Source of the DNA: Fibrobacter sp.
Lineage (GTDB): Bacteria; Fibrobacterota; Fibrobacteria; Fibrobacterales; Fibrobacteraceae
Direction of reading: 5' to 3'
Assembly: GCA_012511955.1 (NCBI GenBank)
Contig: JAAZFC010000042.1
Coordinates: 1-36,547, forward strand
DNA: 36,547 bases
Shown: positions 32,944 through 36,547 of the stretch, one piece after another
How positions within the stretch are numbered: position 1 is the first letter of the stretch
Layout of the letters: the number at the start of each line of letters is the position of its first letter
Notes under the pieces: generated by a model
The model's input: the letters and a program-made list of their open reading frames with translations, nothing else
The model's database searches: none
Told to the model about the DNA's origin: nothing
Position numbers and translations under genes: made by a program

Positions 32944-34002
32944 ATGAAAAGAACATTCTTATTAACAATTCTTTTAGCCAGTTTTTTATTTGCAGAACCC
33001 ATGCAACTGCTCTTTGATACCCAACTAGCAGAAAATAACAGAATATATATTGCCGTATTAGGCAACACTAATATCACTGTAGATTGGGGCGATGGAAAGT
33101 CTAACACCTATACCAAAGATGGTTATCATAGTCACACTTATACTTCCCCTGGAAAATACACTGTATCTATCACTGGAAGTCTGGAAAACTTTGGCAGACC
33201 TTCTCAAAAATTACCCGCATTGGTAGAGGTAATTTCTTTTGGCGATCTTGGTCTTAAGGGGTTAAACAACGCATTTGAAGGGGCCGACAATCTCACCAAA
33301 GTCCCCAATCAAATTCCTTCTTCGGTTACTAGTGTTGAAAAAATGTTTTACAATGCTATACAATTCAATGGCGATATCAGCAACTGGGATATGAGCAATG
33401 TAAAGAATATGTGCTGTATGTTTGCTAATTCTTTGGTATTTAATCAAAATATTGGCAACTGGAAGGTGAACAATGTTACAGATATGAGCTATATGTTTTT
33501 TGGAGCGCGAGCTTTTAACCAAAATATTGGCAACTGGGATGTGAGCAATGTTACAGATATGAGCTATATGTTTTATGGCACCCATGCATTTGATCAACCC
33601 ATTGGCAACTGGAATGTGAGCAAAGTTACAGATATGAGCTATATGTTTTATGGCACCCGTGCATTTGATCAACCCATTGGCAACTGGAATGTAGCTAAAG
33701 TTACCGATATGAGCTATATGTTTGCGGGAGCACAAGTTTTTAATCAACCCATTGGCAGCTGGAATGTTTTAAATGTGGAAAAAATGGGCTATATGTTTTA
33801 TCAAAACCCTATTTTTAATCAAGATATTAACGGTTGGAATGTGAGTGGGGTAACCAGTATGGGTAGCATGTTTAGAGAAACCAAAGAATTTAACCAAGAT
33901 TTAAACGACTGGGATCTCTATAGCTTAACTTACGCATGGAATATGTTTTATGAAGCAGAAAAATTTAATGTAAGATTGGCAATTGGCGCTTCCCGAACCT
34001 AA
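32944..34002 (+). CDS. BspA-like DUF285 surface protein, N-terminal part (ends at first frame break)
   Basis: This frame codes 352 residues: a signal peptide (MKRTFLLTILLASFLFA), a PKD-like domain (about 36-80, ITVDWGDGKSNTYT then YTSPGKYTVSI), a spacer, and then eight 25-residue DUF285 units from 33364. The unit pattern is F[ND]Q[DNP]I.NWDVSNVTDMSYMF. The frame is lost inside the ninth unit, where TTTAAT is followed by GTAAG in place of the expected six bases; this is a net loss of one base near 33970, with TAA at 34000. The last nine residues (VRLAIGASR onward) are out of frame and not native. Translation of the correct frame resumes as KIGNWRFPNLTSLDGMF. DUF285/BspA repeats occur on surface adhesins and lipoproteins of host-associated and fibre-attached bacteria. 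The break could be a real mutation or an assembly error in a repeat tract. Confidence 0.8.
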   Translation: MKRTFLLTILLASFLFAEPMQLLFDTQLAENNRIYIAVLGNTNITVDWGDGKSNTYTKDGYHSHTYTSPGKYTVSITGSLENFGRPSQKLPALVEVISFGDLGLKGLNNAFEGADNLTKVPNQIPSSVTSVEKMFYNAIQFNGDISNWDMSNVKNMCCMFANSLVFNQNIGNWKVNNVTDMSYMFFGARAFNQNIGNWDVSNVTDMSYMFYGTHAFDQPIGNWNVSKVTDMSYMFYGTRAFDQPIGNWNVAKVTDMSYMFAGAQVFNQPIGSWNVLNVEKMGYMFYQNPIFNQDINGWNVSGVTSMGSMFRETKEFNQDLNDWDLYSLTYAWNMFYEAEKFNVRLAIGASRT

Positions 34003-35072
34003 CTAGCCTAGATGGAATGTTTGACCGTACTCAGGCTTTTAATCAAGACATCAACGATTGGGATGTTAGCAAAATTACTTCTTTTTACTATACATTTGCC
34101 TACGCCTTGGCTTTTGATCAACCTTTGGATAAATGGGATGTGAGCCAAGGGGAAAACTTTGGGTATATGTTTTCTGGTTGTCAATTCAATCAAAATATTA
34201 ACAACTGGGATGTAAGCAATGCCACCTCCATGCGTTATATGTTTGCTGGGGACTCTGCTTTTAATCAACCCTTAGATAAATGGAAGGTGAGTAAGGTAAC
34301 TGACATGGAATCAATATTTAGCAGAGCCCGAGCATTTAATCAAGATATTAGCAGTTGGGATCTGCGTAGCGCTGTTAGTTTGCAGTCTATGTTTAACGAT
34401 GCCAGCGCTTTTAACCAAGATATTGGCAACTGGAATACAAGTAGTGTGGAAAATATGGGTTATATGTTTTCGGGGGCTACGGTGTTCAACCAAGATATTA
34501 GCAGCTGGGATATGAGCAATGTTAGCTCCACACGAGAAATGTTTGCTTGGACCCATGAGTTTAACCAAGATATTAGCAGCTGGGATATGAGCAATGTAAA
34601 CTATACAATCGACATGTTTAACGGTGCTAAGGCCTTTAATCAAATGGGAAGTAGGCAATGTGGTCAATATGTGGGGCATGTTTGCTAATACCGCCGTATT
34701 CAATCAAGATATCAGTGGCTGGGATGTGAGTCAAGTTAAGGATATGAATCGCATGTTTAGGAACTCTCAAGCTTTTGACCAAAATATTGGTGGCTGGGAT
34801 GTGGGCAATGTTACTAATATGCGAGAAATGTTTTATGGCGCTCAGGCTTTTAATCAAAATGTCGATAACTGGGATGTGAGCAATGTTAGCACTATGAGTA
34901 ACATGTTTGCTAATACCGCCGTCTTTAATCAAGATATTAGTGGCTGGGATGTGAGCAATGTTACTACTATGAGCCGCATGTTTATGAACTCTCAAGCTTT
35001 TGATCAAGATTTAAGTGCTTGGGATATTAGCAAAGTTAAATATATGGATTCCATATTCATCGATATGACTCT
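33364..35072 (+). repeat. About 23 tandem 75-bp DUF285 repeats
   Basis: Units of 25 codons run through three reading-frame blocks: 8 intact units, one broken, 8 intact, one broken, 5 intact. Some neighbours are nearly identical at DNA level: 33550-33624 and 33625-33699 differ at only about five of 75 positions, showing recent duplication. In the third block a 225-bp (three-unit) period is visible: the GTTTGCTAATACCGCC element at about 34680 recurs at about 34905, and CTCAAGCTTTTGA at about 34765 recurs at about 34990. Confidence 0.85.
33981..34644 (+). CDS. BspA-like DUF285 protein, middle block in a shifted frame
   Basis: This block continues the DUF285 array in another frame, from NWRFPNLTSLDGMF through eight intact units (for example FNQDISSWDLRSAVSLQSMF) to AKAFNQ at 34643. 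A short in-frame ORF from the ATG at 34017 runs on to a TGA at 34688, but its last dozen residues (MGSRQCGQYVGHVC) are clearly outside the repeat pattern. At 34644 about 11 bases of the expected unit (encoding D-I-x-N) are missing, and the original frame resumes at TGG 34645. The block is thus part of the same gene, not a separate one. It has no ribosome binding site or signal peptide of its own. Confidence 0.7.
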
Positions 35073-36547
35073 TTCCACCGCCAATTACGATAGCATTTTA
35101 TGCAATTGGAGCCAACTAGAGTTGCAAAGGAATGTAAAATTCGATGGTGGCAATAGTAAATACTCTCCAGGTCTTCCCGCTGCTTCTCGGGCGTTGCTAG
35201 AGAATGTTTACAACTGGCAAATTACCGATGGTGGCTCTCTCGAGATTGACAATGCGCCTCTGATTCTGGTTTTTGATACAGAATTGTCTCCCGGCAACAC
35301 CATTAGCCTAGCTTTAAATGATTATGTTGACGCCATTGTGGATTGGGGAGATGGAAATATAGACACAGTAAAAACCCCGGGGATCATAGAGTATGATTAT
35401 GCACAACCAGGCCAATACACGGTTTCCATCGCTGGGACTGTAATAACTTTTGGCGATGAAGATCAAACTACTCCCAACATAGAAAAACTAGTAGAAGTAA
35501 AATCTTTTGGCGATGTGGGACTATTTATTTTAAGCCGGGCTTTTAACGATGCCATTAATCTCCGCAAAGTTCCCGACACTTTGCCTGCCTCCATAAAACG
35601 CCTAGATTACGCTTTTACAGGGGCTACTTCTTTTGACCAAGACCTAAGTTCTTGGGATATTAGCAATGTGGTTTTCATGGATGATATGTTTGCAGGAACC
35701 GCTCTTTCCACCCCCAACTACAACCGAATTTTGGAACAGTGGAGTGCACTGCCCGTGCAAAATGGGGTAGAATTTAGCGTCGGAACCACCATGTATTCGC
35801 CAGGGACGCCCGCCACCGCGCGCCAAAAGCTTGAGTACGACTTTGGCTGGGATATCACCGATGGCGGCATCAGCGATTTACCCGCCATTACTGCCGCCAC
35901 GGTAGTGGAACTCACGGCCAGCGCGGCCAGCCTAAGCGCGGAACTAACCCATAATGGGGGCAGCGCAGTCACCGACCGCGGCTTAGTCTGGGCTACCACG
36001 CCTCAACCAATCTTGGGGCAAGATAGCGTGATAGCGGCGGGCTCCGAACTCGGGGAATTTAGCGCCTCTATCACCAACTTAAGCTGTGCGCAACCCTATT
36101 ATGTGCGCAGTTATGCCACCAATGACGCGGGCACCGCCTATGGTACCGAAATCAGCTTTGTTCTTCCCTGTGAACTCACCATTGCCGGTAATTTTATCGC
36201 CTCAGATAAATCTTATGATGGCAATTCCAATGCCACCATTAAAACCAATAATTTAGAGTTACAAGGAGCCGTAAGCAGCCACCAGGTTGAGTTAAGCGAT
36301 GTGGTGCTAGAATTTGCCCAAAGCAAAGCGGGCAAAGACCTTAAAATCAGCATTAAATCTGCGAAACTAAGCGGTGCCGACAAAGGAAACTACACCCTAT
36401 CAATGACAGGAGCGCCCACGGCCAAAGCAAATATTTCCGCCAAGGAAATCACCATTGCCGGTAGCTTTAGCGCCAAAGATAAAGCTTACGATGGCAAAAG
36501 TACCGCCACCATCAATAGCAACAAATTAAAACTCGAGGGTGTAATAA
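34645..36547 (+). CDS. BspA-like DUF285 surface protein, C-terminal part with PKD, FN3-like and YDG domains (runs off window)
   Basis: From TGG 34645 the original frame is open without a stop to the last base, 634 codons. The first in-frame ATG is at 34669, but this is the continuation of the gene starting at 32944. Order of modules: the end of a broken unit (WEVGNVVNMWGMF), five DUF285 units, a cap ending YSPGLPAASRALLENVYNWQ, a second PKD-like domain (VDWGDGNIDTVKTPG, about 35276-35430), one more DUF285 unit (FDQDLSSWDISNVVFMDDMF) with a second cap (YSPGTPATARQKLEYDFGW), and an Fn3-like module (about 35880-36170, ending YYVRSYATNDAGTAYG). Then come one full YDG domain (ASDKSYDGNSNATIKTNN) and the start of a second (AKDKAYDGKSTATINSN). 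YDG repeats are common in large adhesins. The anchor must lie beyond the window. Confidence 0.8.

Noticed and set aside
33960-34010. Programmed ribosomal frameshift as the explanation of the first frame break
   Set aside because: No heptameric slippery sequence of the X-XXY-YYZ kind is present at the junction, and two different shifts would be needed; mutation, recombination or assembly error is simpler.
33262-35007. Minus-strand open frames with their own 25-residue repeats (IAHIPVANILIK type)
   Set aside because: They are reverse-complement readings of the 75-bp DUF285 units; the period keeps them open, but the plus-strand pattern is the known family.
33364-35072. Possible CRISPR-like array
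   Set aside because: The 75-bp units are contiguous, coding and degenerate; there are no constant repeats separated by unique spacers.

Overview
The window looks like a chromosomal segment of a Gram-negative, AT-rich bacterium that degrades plant polysaccharides. It is most likely a member of the FCB group, and a Fibrobacterota-like lineage fits best. Reasons: a double-membrane envelope (MCE/Mla lipid transporter, PqiC-type lipoprotein, a probable outer-membrane barrel), secreted pectinesterase and discoidin-containing glycosidase, BspA/DUF285 and YDG surface modules, and MORN_2 lipoproteins. This placement is inferred from gene content only; there is no rRNA or tRNA in the window.

Layout. 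(1) 1-2840: edge of a polysaccharide export locus, with the 3' end of an SLBB export protein (+) convergent on a Wzy-like polymerase and a Wzz-like co-polymerase (-). (2) 2908-6751: a MORN_2 lipoprotein and a large secreted clan GH-A-like glycosidase with a discoidin domain inserted in its barrel (-). (3) 6996-14186: a 2396-residue secreted protein built of 22 cadherin/Ig-like repeats plus a different final domain and a basic tail (+), closed by a strong terminator. (4) 14245-19544: a tightly coupled five-gene MCE operon on the minus strand (STAS-MlaE permease, MlaF ATPase, MCE protein, PqiC-like lipoprotein, putative outer-membrane barrel). (5) 19665-27551: housekeeping genes: icd (+), then gltA, Sua5-type threonylcarbamoyl-AMP synthase, an aminotransferase, a GAF-SpoIIE phosphatase and queE (-). 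(6) 27624-32818 (+): a secreted protein with a degenerate LytM/M23 fold, a CE8 pectinesterase with a CBM, and a DHA2-type MFS transporter. (7) 32944 to the end (+): a BspA-like DUF285 surface protein running off the window and broken by two mutually compensating frame breaks.

The most striking signals are these. The giant repeat protein has a hidden three-domain super-period: every third domain (2, 5, 8, 11, 14, 17, 20) carries an inserted loop, spaced 897-933 bp apart, and the loops lengthen and become Pro/Arg/Lys-rich toward the C-terminus. The DUF285 gene has two frame breaks nine repeat units apart at the same point of the unit, and they cancel each other. The MCE operon ends with a probable outer-membrane barrel that could be its missing outer-membrane partner. 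At two places a terminator-like hairpin overlaps another signal: a Shine-Dalgarno sequence ahead of the MFS gene, and a perfect Crp-type half-site pair ahead of the DUF285 gene.

No tRNA, rRNA, CRISPR array, insertion sequence or phage gene was recognised. No stretch over 300 bases lacks a gene.
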